Positions 34,638 through 43,387 of a DNA stretch of 54,073 nt are shown piece by piece. The stretch spans positions 1 through 54,073 of the forward strand of contig NZ_JBHVBO010000009.1 of NCBI RefSeq assembly GCF_042668085.1. Direction: 5' to 3'. The stretch comes from Isoptericola sp042668085 (lineage in GTDB: Bacteria; Actinomycetota; Actinomycetes; Actinomycetales; Cellulomonadaceae). The notes below the pieces were generated by a model. It ran no database searches. It saw only the letters and a list, made by a program, of their open reading frames with translations, and was not told the origin of the DNA. The position numbers were made by a program, and so were the translations under genes. Within the stretch, counting starts at the first letter, position 1. Every line of letters begins with the position of its first letter.

Positions 34638-36266
34638 TCAGGTGACCGCGCCGAGCTGCCAGGGCACGAACTCGTCGGCGCCCAGGTCGAGCTCCTCCGA
34701 GACGGTCTGCTCGCCGGACGCGACGGCGAGGATCTTCTCGAACAGCTCCTCGCCCACCTCCTCGACGCTCAGGCCGGTCTCGACGATCCGGCCGGCGTCG
34801 AGGTCCATGTCCTCGCTCATGCGGCGGTAGGTGTCGGAGTTGGTCGCGACCTTGATCGAGGGAGACGGCTTGCAGCCCAGCACCGAGCCCCGGCCGGTCG
34901 TGAAGACGACGACGGTGGCGCCGCCCGCGACGATCCCGGTCACGGACACCGGGTCGTAGCCGGGGGTGTCCATGAACGTCATGCCGCGCTCGGTGACGGG
35001 CTCCGCGTACTCGTGCACGGCGACGAGGTCGGCGGTGCCGGCCTTGGCGACGGCGCCGAGCGACTTCTCGAGGATGGTCGTCAGGCCGCCGGCCTTGTTG
35101 CCGGGCGACGGGTTGTTGTCGAGCGTGCCCCCACCGGCGGCCGCGTAGCCCTGCCACCAGTCGAGGCGGTCGAGCAGCCGCTGGCCGACCTCGCGCGACA
35201 CGGCACGGCGCAGCAGGAGGTGCTCGGCCCCGAACACCTCGGGCGTCTCGGCGAGGATCGACGTGCCGCCCTGTGCGACGAGCAGGTCGGAGGCGTGGCC
35301 GAGCGCGGGGTTGGCCGTGATCCCGGAGAACCCGTCGGAGCCGCCGCAGTTGAGCCCCAGCACGAGCTCCGACGCCGGCGCCTCCTCGCGGCGCAGCGCG
35401 TCGATCGCGGGCAGCATCTCGGTGATGGCGGCGACGCCGGCGCGCACGGTGGCGCGGATGCCGCCGGTGTCCTGGATGGTGAGCGTGCGCACGGGCAGGT
35501 CCTCGCGCAGCTCCAGCCCGTCGAGCACGGAGGCGGCGGGCAGCATCTCACAGCCGAGCCCGACGACGAGCAGGCCGGCCATGTTGGCGTGCGAGGCGTA
35601 CCCGCGCAGCGTGCGCAGGGTGACCTGCGCGCCCTCCGACGTCGGGACCAGGCCGCAGCCCGTGTCGTGGGTCAGGGCGACGACGCCGTCGACGTGGGGG
35701 TAGGCGTCGAGCACCGGGCCGCGGAACTGGTCCGCGATCATCCGGGCGGTGGACGCCGAGCAGTTCACCGACGTGAGGATGCCGACGTAGTTGCGGGTGC
35801 CCCAGCGGCCGTCGGAGCGGCGGTAGCCCTGGAACGTCCGGCGCGTCGTGGGCGCGGGCAGCGTGGTGCGCGCGGTGCCGAACTCGTACTCGCGCGCGCC
35901 GCCGTCGGTGTGATCGTCGAAGCCCAGGTTGTGCGTGTGCACGTGGTCGCCCGGCGCGACGTCCTTCTTCGCGCGCCCGATGGACTGCCCGTACTTGCGC
36001 ACCTCCGTGCCGGCCGCGACGGCGCGGACGGCGAGCTTGTGGCCCCGCGGCAGCGTCGAACGGGTGGTCGCCTCGGCGCCGTCGGGCAGACGCACCGTGG
36101 TGCCTGCCGGCACCTGGCGCGTCGTCACGGCGACGTCGTCGGCGGGTCGCAGCAGCAGGGCGACCTCGGCGAGGTCGACGACGCCCGGCAGCGGCGGCTC
36201 GGCCGTCGCCCCGGGTGCGGGGGCCGCCGCGAGCGGCAGCAGCGGGTGGTGCGGGGCGGTGCTCAT
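34638..36266 (-). CDS. uxaA: altronate dehydratase-family protein (UxaA/GarD type)
   Basis: Full-length sugar-acid dehydratase, 542 aa. An N-terminal SAF domain (about residues 30-110, with VRAVAAGTEVRKYGQSIG and DHVHTHNL) is followed by the catalytic part with GYRRSDGRWGTRNYVGI, HDTGCGL, LNCGGSDGFSGITANPALG and the cysteine-containing GSVLGCKPSPSIKV. Family members dehydrate altronate or galactarate. ATG overlaps the LacI-type stop by 4 bases, so enzyme and regulator form a coupled pair. The specific sugar acid is not determined; the nearby pectin-esterase-like gene fits galacturonate metabolism. Confidence 0.88.
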   Translation of the reverse strand: MSTAPHHPLLPLAAAPAPGATAEPPLPGVVDLAEVALLLRPADDVAVTTRQVPAGTTVRLPDGAEATTRSTLPRGHKLAVRAVAAGTEVRKYGQSIGRAKKDVAPGDHVHTHNLGFDDHTDGGAREYEFGTARTTLPAPTTRRTFQGYRRSDGRWGTRNYVGILTSVNCSASTARMIADQFRGPVLDAYPHVDGVVALTHDTGCGLVPTSEGAQVTLRTLRGYASHANMAGLLVVGLGCEMLPAASVLDGLELREDLPVRTLTIQDTGGIRATVRAGVAAITEMLPAIDALRREEAPASELVLGLNCGGSDGFSGITANPALGHASDLLVAQGGTSILAETPEVFGAEHLLLRRAVSREVGQRLLDRLDWWQGYAAAGGGTLDNNPSPGNKAGGLTTILEKSLGAVAKAGTADLVAVHEYAEPVTERGMTFMDTPGYDPVSVTGIVAGGATVVVFTTGRGSVLGCKPSPSIKVATNSDTYRRMSEDMDLDAGRIVETGLSVEEVGEELFEKILAVASGEQTVSEELDLGADEFVPWQLGAVT

Positions 36267-37279
36267 CGGATCGCGACCTCGGGATCTGTGGGGCGGAGGG
36301 TGGGGGTGGGGGCGGGGGCGGTGGACGCGCGCACCACGAGCCCGACGGGCAGGCGGCGGTGCTCGGGCGCAGGGGGCCCCCCGGCCAGCAGGTCGACGGC
36401 GACCCGTCCGGCCCGGGCCAGCGGCACGGCGACGGTGGTCAGGGCGGGGGTCACGAGGGACGCGGCGGCGACGTCGTCGAACCCGACGACCGACACGTCG
36501 GCGGGGGTGGCCACCCCGCGCGCGTGCAGGCGGGCCAGGACGCCGAGGGCGACGAGGTCGTTGAAGCACAGCACCGCCGTGGCGCCGGCCGCGAGCGCGA
36601 GGTCCGCGGCCTGGACGCCGCCGCCGTGCGTGGGCCGGAAGCTGCCGAGGTCGAGCACCGCGCCGCCGGTCGTGCCCGTCGACAGCGCGCCCAGCGCCGT
36701 CCGGCGCTCGGCGTCCGACCACGAGGTGCGCGGGCCGCCGGCGTAGGCGACGACGTCGTGCCCGAGGGCGCGCAGGTGGTCGAGCGCCTGCCGGACCCCG
36801 TCGGCGATGTCGAAGGAGACGGAGGGGGCGTCGGGCGCCTCGCGGTTGACGAGCGCGACCGGCCCGCCCGTCGTCGCCAGGAGCGGCGCGAGGCGGTCGG
36901 CGGGCAGGCGGGGGGAGCAGAGCACGAGGCCGTCCACGCGGTCGGCGAGCCGCGTGATGACGTCGGGCTCGACGGTGACGTCCTCGTCGGTGTCGGCGAC
37001 GAGCACCTCGCGGCCGGTCTCCCGCGCCCGCGCCTGCACGCCCTTGGCGACCGCGGCGAAGAACGGGTTCGCGAGGTCGGGCACGACCAGGCCGACGGTG
37101 CCGGTGCTTCCGGTGGTGAGCGCGCGGGCCGCGGGGTGGGGCCGGTAGCCGAGCTGCTCTGCGGCCCGGGCCACCTGTGCGCGGTTGGCCGCCGAGACGT
37201 GCGGCGCGTCGCTCATGGCACGCGACGCGGTGGCGAGCGAGACGCCCGCCGCGCGCGCGACGTCGCGGAGCGTGACCAC
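36263..37279 (-). CDS. LacI-family regulator coupled to the dehydratase
   Basis: 338 aa, HTH in VTLRDVARAAGVSLATASRAMSD and a sugar-binding domain beginning TVGLVVPDLANPFFAAV. GTG start with GGGAGG 7 nt upstream. A perfect palindromic operator stands 32 bases upstream, so autoregulation is likely, and the dehydratase is translated from the same message. Confidence 0.92.
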   Translation of the reverse strand: MVTLRDVARAAGVSLATASRAMSDAPHVSAANRAQVARAAEQLGYRPHPAARALTTGSTGTVGLVVPDLANPFFAAVAKGVQARARETGREVLVADTDEDVTVEPDVITRLADRVDGLVLCSPRLPADRLAPLLATTGGPVALVNREAPDAPSVSFDIADGVRQALDHLRALGHDVVAYAGGPRTSWSDAERRTALGALSTGTTGGAVLDLGSFRPTHGGGVQAADLALAAGATAVLCFNDLVALGVLARLHARGVATPADVSVVGFDDVAAASLVTPALTTVAVPLARAGRVAVDLLAGGPPAPEHRRLPVGLVVRASTAPAPTPTLRPTDPEVAIR

Positions 37280-37310
37280 ACGGACCTCCCAGCTTGCTCG
37301 CGTCGGAACC

Positions 37311-37324
37311 TGGAACCGGTTCCA
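37311..37324. promoter_or_regulatory. LacI operator upstream of the regulator-dehydratase pair
   Basis: TGGAACCGGTTCCA, a perfect 14-bp palindrome with the central CG usual for LacI operators. On the minus strand TAGACT (37339-37334) is a possible -10 box, putting the start site at the operator edge. Confidence 0.85.
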
Positions 37325-37344
37325 GTGAGTTTCAGTCTACCCGA

Positions 37345-38055
37345 TCAGGCCGGCTCCTCGTCGAGCCAGCAGAACCACTCCTCGGGAACGTCCTCGTCCA
37401 GGCGTCGCACCTCGTGGCTCCCGAGCACGCCGGCGGTGAGCAGGCCGGTGGCGACGAGCCGGGCGACGGCCCCCGCGCCGGGCGGGTTGAAGTGCGTGTC
37501 GTCGCGTCGCCCGTCGTCGGCGTGGAAGAAGTAGTGCAGGGTCCGCTCCGGACCGAGGTCGTGCCACAGCGCGAGCGAGTCGCGCTGGACGTCCACGAGC
37601 GGCACGTCCTCGCGCGCGGCGAGGGCACGCACCGCGTCGGGGTACTCGCCGTGGGCGGGCACGGCCCGCCCGTCGTCGTCGAACCGGCGCCGCTCGACCG
37701 ACGTCGCGAGCACGGGCTGCGCGCCCGCGCCCCGCGCGACCTCGACGAACCGGGCGAGGTGCTCGGTGTACGACGTCCAGGGCTCGGTGTGCCGCTCCGG
37801 GTCCTCGATCTTCGCGTCGTTGTGGCCGAACTGGATCACCAGGACGTCGTCGGGCCGCAGGTCGCGGGCCACGGCGTCGAGCCGGCCCTGGGCGACGAAG
37901 CTGCGGGTGCTGCGCCCGTTGCGGGCGTGGTTGGCGACGGCGACCGACTCGTCGAGGTAGTACGGCAGCGCCATGCCCCAGCCGGTCTCGGGCGCGGCGG
38001 TGCGGGTCTTCGGACCGGCGGTCGAGTCGCCGGCGAGATGGACGGTGCGGGCCAT
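37345..38055 (-). CDS. SGNH hydrolase, rhamnogalacturonan acetylesterase-like
   Basis: 236 aa. Block I is LAGDST (nucleophile Ser11), block III is IQFGHNDAKIED and block V is DDTHFNPPGAG with the catalytic Asp-His pair. The GDST/GHND/DxxHFN combination is that of rhamnogalacturonan acetylesterases (CE12). No signal peptide, so it would act on imported oligosaccharides. GGAGG region upstream of the ATG. An AAGCGCTT operator lies before it. Confidence 0.87.
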   Translation of the reverse strand: MARTVHLAGDSTAGPKTRTAAPETGWGMALPYYLDESVAVANHARNGRSTRSFVAQGRLDAVARDLRPDDVLVIQFGHNDAKIEDPERHTEPWTSYTEHLARFVEVARGAGAQPVLATSVERRRFDDDGRAVPAHGEYPDAVRALAAREDVPLVDVQRDSLALWHDLGPERTLHYFFHADDGRRDDTHFNPPGAGAVARLVATGLLTAGVLGSHEVRRLDEDVPEEWFCWLDEEPA

Positions 38056-38085
38056 GCGGTCCTCCGGAGGGTCGGACGGGATGCG

Positions 38086-38099
38086 GGGAAGCGCTTGCC
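38086..38099. promoter_or_regulatory. LacI-type operator upstream of the SGNH hydrolase
   Basis: GGGAAGCGCTTGCC: an 8-bp perfect palindrome AAGCGCTT with partly symmetric flanks, similar to CelR/CebR-type sites of actinobacterial glycoside genes. On the minus strand a TAGGGT box (38109-38104) puts the expected start site within the operator. Confidence 0.55.
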
Positions 38100-38193
38100 G
38101 GTCACCCTAGCGGGGCCACGACACGACCAGAACGCGTGCGTCCGCGCACGTCCAGGGCGTAGCGTCGGCGCCGAGCGACCGAAAGTGCCGTGC

Positions 38194-38235
38194 GTCACGA
38201 AGTCAGGGTCACGAAGTCAGCGTCACGACGTCAGC
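38194..38235. repeat. three tandem 14-bp repeats before the PPOX-pntAB operon
   Basis: Units GTCACGAAGTCAGG, GTCACGAAGTCAGC and GTCACGACGTCAGC, followed by a truncated GAGGAGTCAGC that contains the ribosome binding site. Either slippage or a direct-repeat binding array. Confidence 0.85.
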
Positions 38236-38247
38236 GAGGAGTCAGCG

Positions 38248-38670
38248 ATGCCCCGTCCGCCGTTCCCGGCCCCCGTGCTCGACCTGCTGCGCCGCCCCCA
38301 GCCCGCCGTGATCGGTGTCGTCCGGCCGGACGGCAGTCCCGTGACCGCGGCCACGTGGTACCTGCTCGAGGACGACGGCGCGGGCGGCTGGCACGTGCTG
38401 GTGAACCTCGACGCGACGCGCAAGCGGGTCCAGCACCTGCGCGCGAACCCGCACGTGAGCCTCACGGTGCTGGACGACGACTGGTACACGCACGCCACGC
38501 TTCTCGGCCGCGTCACGGCGTGGCGCGACGACGTCGACCTCGCCGACACCGACCGCATCGCGCGCCACTACACCGGCGACCCGTACGGGGTGCGGGACCG
38601 CGCTCGCGTCACGGCGGTGGTCGAGGTCGACCGCTGGACGGCGTGGGGCAGCCTGCGCGACGCCCGCTGA
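38248..38670 (+). CDS. F420/FMN-dependent split-barrel oxidoreductase (PPOX class)
   Basis: Pyridoxamine-5'-phosphate-oxidase-like split barrel, 140 aa. It shows AVIGVVRPDGSPVTAATWYL, VLVNLDATRKRVQHLRANPHVSL and a C-terminal RVTAVVEVDRWTAWG, the pattern of actinobacterial F420-dependent PPOX proteins. The substrate is unknown. GAGGAG 7 nt before the ATG. It ends 11 bases before pntA, so it is probably the first gene of the transhydrogenase operon. Confidence 0.85.
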   Translation: MPRPPFPAPVLDLLRRPQPAVIGVVRPDGSPVTAATWYLLEDDGAGGWHVLVNLDATRKRVQHLRANPHVSLTVLDDDWYTHATLLGRVTAWRDDVDLADTDRIARHYTGDPYGVRDRARVTAVVEVDRWTAWGSLRDAR

Positions 38671-38681
38671 GGGAGGCGGTC

Positions 38682-40244
38682 ATGCGCATCGGAGCCCCCC
38701 GCACCGCCGGGGCGGACCCGCGGCTCGTCGCCCTCACCCCCGACGCGGTGCGCCGCCTCGTCGACCTCGGCCACGACGTCGTCGTCGAGCCCGGGGTCGG
38801 CGACGGCGCGCGTCTCCCCGCCCACGACTACGTCGCGGCGGGCGCCCGCGTCGCGGACCGTGCCGACGTGTGGGCCGCCGACGTCGTGGTCACCCTCTAC
38901 CCGCCGGGCCTCGCGGAGCTCGACCTCATGCGGGCGGGGGCGACTCTGGTCGCCCAGCTCGCCCCGGCGACGAGCCGGGACCTGCTGGCCGCGCTCGCGG
39001 CGCGGGGAGTGACGGCGCTGGCCCTCGACGCGGTGCCGCGCATCTCGCGCGCGCAGGCCCTCGACGTGCTGTCCGCGCTGTCCAACGTGGCCGGCTACCG
39101 CGCGGTGGTCGAGGCGGCCGAGGAGTTCGGCGGCATGTTCACCGGCCAGGTGACCGCCGCGGGCAGCACCCCGCCCGCACGGGTCTTCGTCATCGGCGCG
39201 GGGGTGGCCGGCCTCGCCGCGATCGGCACGGCCGTGAGCCTGGGCGCCGAGGTGCACGCGTTCGACGTGCGGCCCGAGGCCGCCGAGCAGATCGAGTCGC
39301 TCGGCGCCCGCGTGGTGCGGGCGGACGACGCCGTCCAGCAGGTCAGCGCCGACGGGTACGCGAGCGCGCAGAGCGCCGACCAGGAGGCCGCCGCCCTGCG
39401 CGCCTACGCAGAGCAGTCGGCGCAGGCGGACGTCGTCGTCACGACCGCGCTGGTGCGCGGCACGGCGCCGACGACGATCACGACGGCGATGCTCGACGCG
39501 ATGCGTCCCGGTTCGGTGGTCGTGGACCTGGCCGCGCCCGGCGGCGGCAACTGCGAGGCGACGGTGCCGGGGGAGCGGGTGGTCACCGACCGTGGCGTCG
39601 TCGTGCTCGGGTACACCGACCTGGCCGCCCGGCTGCCGCAGCACAGCTCCCGCCTGCTCGGCACGGTGGTCGTCAACCTGCTCACGCTGCTCACGCCCGC
39701 CAAGGACGGGCGCGTGGTGCTCGACCTCGACGACCCGGTGGTTCGCGGCATGACGGTGGCGCACGAGGGCGCGGTGACGTGGCCGCCCCCGGCCGTCGCG
39801 GTGTCGGCGGCGCCGCCGGCGGCCCCCACACCCGCGCCCGTGCCGGCCGCCGTCGACCCCGAGTCCGAGCGCCGTCGCCGCGCGACGCGCCGCACGGTGC
39901 TGGGCGCGCTCGGCGCCGTCGCCGCGGGCCTGCTGATCGCCGCGTCCCCGCCGGACGCCGTCGGTCACCTCACGGTGTTCGCGCTGGCGGTCGTCGTGGG
40001 CTTCTACGTCATCTCGAACGTCACGCACGCGCTGCACACGCCGCTCATGGCCCAGACCAACGCCATCAGCGGCATCATCATGGTCGGCGCGCTGCTGCAG
40101 ATCGGCGACGCGTCGCCGCTGGTCACGGCGCTCGCCGTCGTGGCTGCCGCGCTCGCGAGCGTCAACGTGTTCGGCGGGTTCCTCGTGACGCGCCGGATGC
40201 TGGGCATGTTCCGCCGTGACACCCCGGGCAGGGAGGCGCCATGA
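38682..40244 (+). CDS. pntA: NAD(P) transhydrogenase subunit alpha (fused)
   Basis: Proton-translocating transhydrogenase, NAD-binding domain I fused to the membrane part, 520 aa. Domain I shows the Rossmann GAGVAGLAA, VLSALSNVAGYRAV and GGGNCEAT. A Pro/Ala linker (about 375-400) leads to membrane segments with the conserved TPLMAQTNAISGII block. GGGAGG 5 nt before the ATG. Its stop overlaps pntB by 4 bases. The complex makes NADPH from NADH using the proton gradient. Confidence 0.95.
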   Translation: MRIGAPRTAGADPRLVALTPDAVRRLVDLGHDVVVEPGVGDGARLPAHDYVAAGARVADRADVWAADVVVTLYPPGLAELDLMRAGATLVAQLAPATSRDLLAALAARGVTALALDAVPRISRAQALDVLSALSNVAGYRAVVEAAEEFGGMFTGQVTAAGSTPPARVFVIGAGVAGLAAIGTAVSLGAEVHAFDVRPEAAEQIESLGARVVRADDAVQQVSADGYASAQSADQEAAALRAYAEQSAQADVVVTTALVRGTAPTTITTAMLDAMRPGSVVVDLAAPGGGNCEATVPGERVVTDRGVVVLGYTDLAARLPQHSSRLLGTVVVNLLTLLTPAKDGRVVLDLDDPVVRGMTVAHEGAVTWPPPAVAVSAAPPAAPTPAPVPAAVDPESERRRRATRRTVLGALGAVAAGLLIAASPPDAVGHLTVFALAVVVGFYVISNVTHALHTPLMAQTNAISGIIMVGALLQIGDASPLVTALAVVAAALASVNVFGGFLVTRRMLGMFRRDTPGREAP

Positions 40245-41665
40245 CGGTGACGTCGGTCGCGCAGGCCGCGTACGTGATCGCGGGGCTGCTGTTCGTGCTG
40301 TCGCTGGCGGGCCTGTCCGCTCAGGAGTCCGCGCGGCGCGGCACGGTGCTCGGCATGCTCGGGATGGGGCTGGCGATCGTGGCCACGGTCGCGCTGGCGC
40401 TCGACCGATCGCAGCGCCCGTGGCCCGTGACGGCGGGCCTGATCCTGCTGGTGCTGGTCGTGGGCGCCGCCGTGGGGTCGTGGCGGGCGCGGCGCGTCGA
40501 GATGACGCAGATGCCCGAGCTCATCGCCCTGCTGCACTCGTTCGTCGGCCTGTCCGCGGTGCTGGTGGGCTACGGCTCGTTCCTCGCGGAGCCCGCGGGC
40601 TCCGCGGCGGCGGGCGGGGACACGGTGCACCGCGTCGAGGTCTTCCTCGGCGTGCTCATCGGCGCGGTGACCTTCACCGGTTCGGTCGTGGCGTTCGGCA
40701 AGCTGTCCGGGCGGCTGCCGTCGGCGCCGCTCACGCTGCCCGGCCGGCACGCGCTCAACCTCCTGGCGCTGGTCGCGTCCACGGGCCTGCTGGCCTGGTT
40801 CGTCGCCGCCGACGACGTCGGGTCGGCGATCCTTCCGCTGCTGCTCATGACGCTCGTCGCGCTCGCGCTCGGCTGGCACCTCGTCGCCGCGATCGGCGGG
40901 GGCGACATGCCGGTCGTGGTGTCGATGCTCAACTCGTACTCCGGCTGGGCCGCGGCGGCGGCGGGATTCACGCTCGGCAACGACCTGCTCATCATCACCG
41001 GCGCGCTGGTGGGCGCCTCCGGCGCGATCCTCAGCTACCTCATGTGCCGGGCGATGAACCGGTCCTTCTGGTCGGTCGTGCTCGGCGGCTTCGGCGCGGG
41101 GGCCGCGGGCGGTCCGTCCGGCGGGGGGACGGCCGAGGCGGGCGAGGTGCACGAGACGTCGCCGGACGAGGTGGCGGCGCTGCTCACCGCGGCGCGGTCG
41201 GTCGTCGTCGTGCCCGGGTACGGCATGGCCGTGGCGAAGGCGCAGCACCCGGTGGCCGACCTCGCCGAGCGCCTGCGGGCGCGCGGCGTGACCGTGCGGT
41301 TCGGGGTGCACCCGGTGGCGGGGCGGCTGCCGGGGCACATGAACGTGCTGCTGGCGGAGGCGCGCGTGCCCTACGACGTGGTGCTCGGGATGGACGAGGT
41401 GAACCCCGACCTGCCCGGCACCGACGTCGTGCTCGTCATCGGCGCGAACGACACCGTGAACCCGGCGGCGCAGGACGACCCGTCGTCGCCCATCGCGGGC
41501 ATGCCCGTCATCGAGGCGTGGAAGGCGCGCGACGTCGTGGTGTTCAAGCGGTCGCTGGCCACCGGCTACGCGGGCGTGCAGAACCCGCTGTTCTTCCGGG
41601 AGAACACCCGGATGCTCTTCGGCGACGCCAGGGAGCAGGTGGACAAGATCGTCCAGGCTCTCTGA
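40241..41665 (+). CDS. pntB: NAD(P) transhydrogenase subunit beta
   Basis: Membrane domain (about eight helices) followed by the NADP-binding domain III, 474 aa. Conserved DMPVVVSMLNSYSGWAAAAAGF, VPGYGMAVAKAQHPVADL, GVHPVAGRLPGHMNVLLAEA and GYAGVQNPLFF are diagnostic. The ATG overlaps the pntA stop. Confidence 0.97.
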   Translation: MTVTSVAQAAYVIAGLLFVLSLAGLSAQESARRGTVLGMLGMGLAIVATVALALDRSQRPWPVTAGLILLVLVVGAAVGSWRARRVEMTQMPELIALLHSFVGLSAVLVGYGSFLAEPAGSAAAGGDTVHRVEVFLGVLIGAVTFTGSVVAFGKLSGRLPSAPLTLPGRHALNLLALVASTGLLAWFVAADDVGSAILPLLLMTLVALALGWHLVAAIGGGDMPVVVSMLNSYSGWAAAAAGFTLGNDLLIITGALVGASGAILSYLMCRAMNRSFWSVVLGGFGAGAAGGPSGGGTAEAGEVHETSPDEVAALLTAARSVVVVPGYGMAVAKAQHPVADLAERLRARGVTVRFGVHPVAGRLPGHMNVLLAEARVPYDVVLGMDEVNPDLPGTDVVLVIGANDTVNPAAQDDPSSPIAGMPVIEAWKARDVVVFKRSLATGYAGVQNPLFFRENTRMLFGDAREQVDKIVQAL

Positions 41666-41718
41666 CGCCGCCGAGGAGGGCGAGCGCGCGGCTCAGGCTG
41701 TGCTGATGGCTGTGCGGA

Positions 41719-43275
41719 TCAGAGCCGCGAGTCCGCCTGCGACTCGTAGACCGCGGCGTCCAGGACGCCGTCGGCGTGCAGGTACGACGGGGAGTCGGGG
41801 ACGGGGGTCGCGTCGATCGTGCTGGCGTCGGCGGGCACGCCGTCCAGGCTGGGCATGACCGAGGCGAGCTCGGGGCGCCACTTGGTGAACCGGAACGGGA
41901 AGCACTTCTCGAGCAGGTCGACCATCGCGGAGGCCGCGGTCGAGGCGCCCGGGGAGGCGCCCAGGAGGCCGGCGATGGAGCCCTCGGCGCCCGTGACGAT
42001 CTCGGTCCCGAACTGGAGCACGCCCTTGCCGTCGGCGTCGCGCTTGATGACCTGCACGCGCTGCCCGGCGGTGAGCTTCTCCCAGTCCTTGGGGTGCGCG
42101 GTCGGCATGAACTGCTGCAGCGCCTGGAACTTGGTCTCCGGTGCCGCCATGAGCTGGCCGACGAGGTACTGCGTGAGGTCGAGGTTCTTGAGGCCGGCGC
42201 CGAGCATCGACGTCACGTTGTTGGCGCGCAGCGACGTGATCAGGCCCAGGTACTTGCCCTTCTTGAGGTACTTGGGGCTGAAGCCGGCGTACGGGCCGAA
42301 CATGAGGTAGGTCTTGCCGTCGACCACGCGGGTGTCCAGGTGCGGGACGGACATCGGCGGGGCGCCGACGTCGGCCTTGCCGTACACCTTGGCCTGGTGC
42401 TGGGCGACGAGCTCCGGGTTGTCCGTGCGCAGGAACTCGCCCGAGATGGGGAAGCCGCCGAAGCCCTTGATCTCCGGGATGCCGGCCGACTGGAGCAGCG
42501 GGAGCGCGCCGCCGCCGGCGCCGACGAAGACGAACTTCGCGGTGACGGTGCTGGTGCGGTTCCGTGCGTTCCACGAGCGGTCCTTGACGCGCAGGCGCCA
42601 CCGGCCGTCCTTGGTGCGCTTGAGGCTCTTGACCTCGTGCTGCAGCTTGAGCTCGGCGCCGTGCGCGACGAGGCCGGCGACGAGCTGGCGCGTGAGGTTG
42701 CCGAAGTCGACGTCGGTGCCCGAGGTCGCGCGGGTGGCGGCGATCGGCTCGTCGGCGTCGCGCTCGGTGGTCAGCAGCGGCGCCCAGCGGCCGATGGTGG
42801 CGCGGTCGGTGCTGTACTCGAGGTCGCGGAACAGGGGGTGCACGCGCAGCGTCTCGTACCGGCGGCGCAGGTAGTCGACGTTCTTCTCGCCGCGCACGAA
42901 CGTCATGTGCGGCGTGTTGCTGAGGAACGAGTCGTCCTGGAGGCGGCCGGTGGCGAGCAGGTGCTGCCAGAGCTCGCGCGAGATCTCGAACTGCTCGTTG
43001 ATCGCCACCGCCTTGGTGATGTCGATCGAGCCGTCCTTGCGCTCGGGCGTGTAGTTGAGCTCGCAGAGCGCGGCGTGCCCGGTGCCCGCGTTGTTCCACG
43101 GGTTCGAGGACTCCTGCGCCACGTCGTCCAGACGCTCGTAGATGCGGATGGACCACGACGGCTCGAGCTGCTGGAGCAGCGTGCCGAGCGTGGCGCTCAT
43201 GATTCCGCCGCCGATGAGGACGACGTCGACGTCGGCCCGGGTGGGGGCCCCTGCAGTCGTAGCACTCGAAGTCAC
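41719..43275 (-). CDS. mqo: malate:quinone oxidoreductase
   Basis: FAD-dependent membrane-associated enzyme oxidising malate to oxaloacetate and passing electrons to menaquinone. 518 aa. FAD-binding GGGIMSATLG near residue 23, then QESSNPWNNAGTGHAALCELNYTP, a family hallmark, and GASPGASTAASAMVDLL in the C-terminal part. GTG start without ribosome binding site, 6 nt after a TATGGT box. Confidence 0.96.
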   Translation of the reverse strand: MTSSATTAGAPTRADVDVVLIGGGIMSATLGTLLQQLEPSWSIRIYERLDDVAQESSNPWNNAGTGHAALCELNYTPERKDGSIDITKAVAINEQFEISRELWQHLLATGRLQDDSFLSNTPHMTFVRGEKNVDYLRRRYETLRVHPLFRDLEYSTDRATIGRWAPLLTTERDADEPIAATRATSGTDVDFGNLTRQLVAGLVAHGAELKLQHEVKSLKRTKDGRWRLRVKDRSWNARNRTSTVTAKFVFVGAGGGALPLLQSAGIPEIKGFGGFPISGEFLRTDNPELVAQHQAKVYGKADVGAPPMSVPHLDTRVVDGKTYLMFGPYAGFSPKYLKKGKYLGLITSLRANNVTSMLGAGLKNLDLTQYLVGQLMAAPETKFQALQQFMPTAHPKDWEKLTAGQRVQVIKRDADGKGVLQFGTEIVTGAEGSIAGLLGASPGASTAASAMVDLLEKCFPFRFTKWRPELASVMPSLDGVPADASTIDATPVPDSPSYLHADGVLDAAVYESQADSRL

Positions 43276-43281
43276 CGAGCC

Positions 43282-43311
43282 ACCATACGCCGCGCGTGAA
43301 AACTGTCACAA
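43282..43311 (-). promoter_or_regulatory. leaderless promoter of mqo
   Basis: On the minus strand: TTGTGA (43311-43306), 18-base spacer, TATGGT (43287-43282), six bases, then the GTG. The -35 box overlaps a CRP/GlxR-like site. Confidence 0.6.
43295..43310. promoter_or_regulatory. CRP/GlxR-like site 1 at mqo
   Basis: CGTGAAAACTGTCACA matches TGTGA-N6-TCACA at 9 of 10 specified bases. It covers the -35 region of the mqo promoter, so binding would block or modulate it. Confidence 0.6.
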
Positions 43312-43347
43312 AGAATGAGAGCAACTTCACACGGCGCTCTGACCTGC

Positions 43348-43363
43348 AGTGACGCAGGTCACA
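43348..43363. promoter_or_regulatory. CRP/GlxR-like site 2 at mqo
   Basis: AGTGACGCAGGTCACA matches TGTGA-N6-TCACA at 9 of 10 positions. Its centre is 53 bp from site 1. It is overlapped by a separate inverted repeat, GACCTGC/GCAGGTC (43341-43347 and 43354-43360), which may serve as a terminator stem for the leftward operon. Confidence 0.5.
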
Positions 43364-43387
43364 CCGGACGCTGAGCGGCGCCGCAGG

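Noticed and set aside
38194..38235. CRISPR-like repeat array
   Set aside because: Units are only 14 bp, directly adjacent with no spacers, and no cas genes exist nearby.
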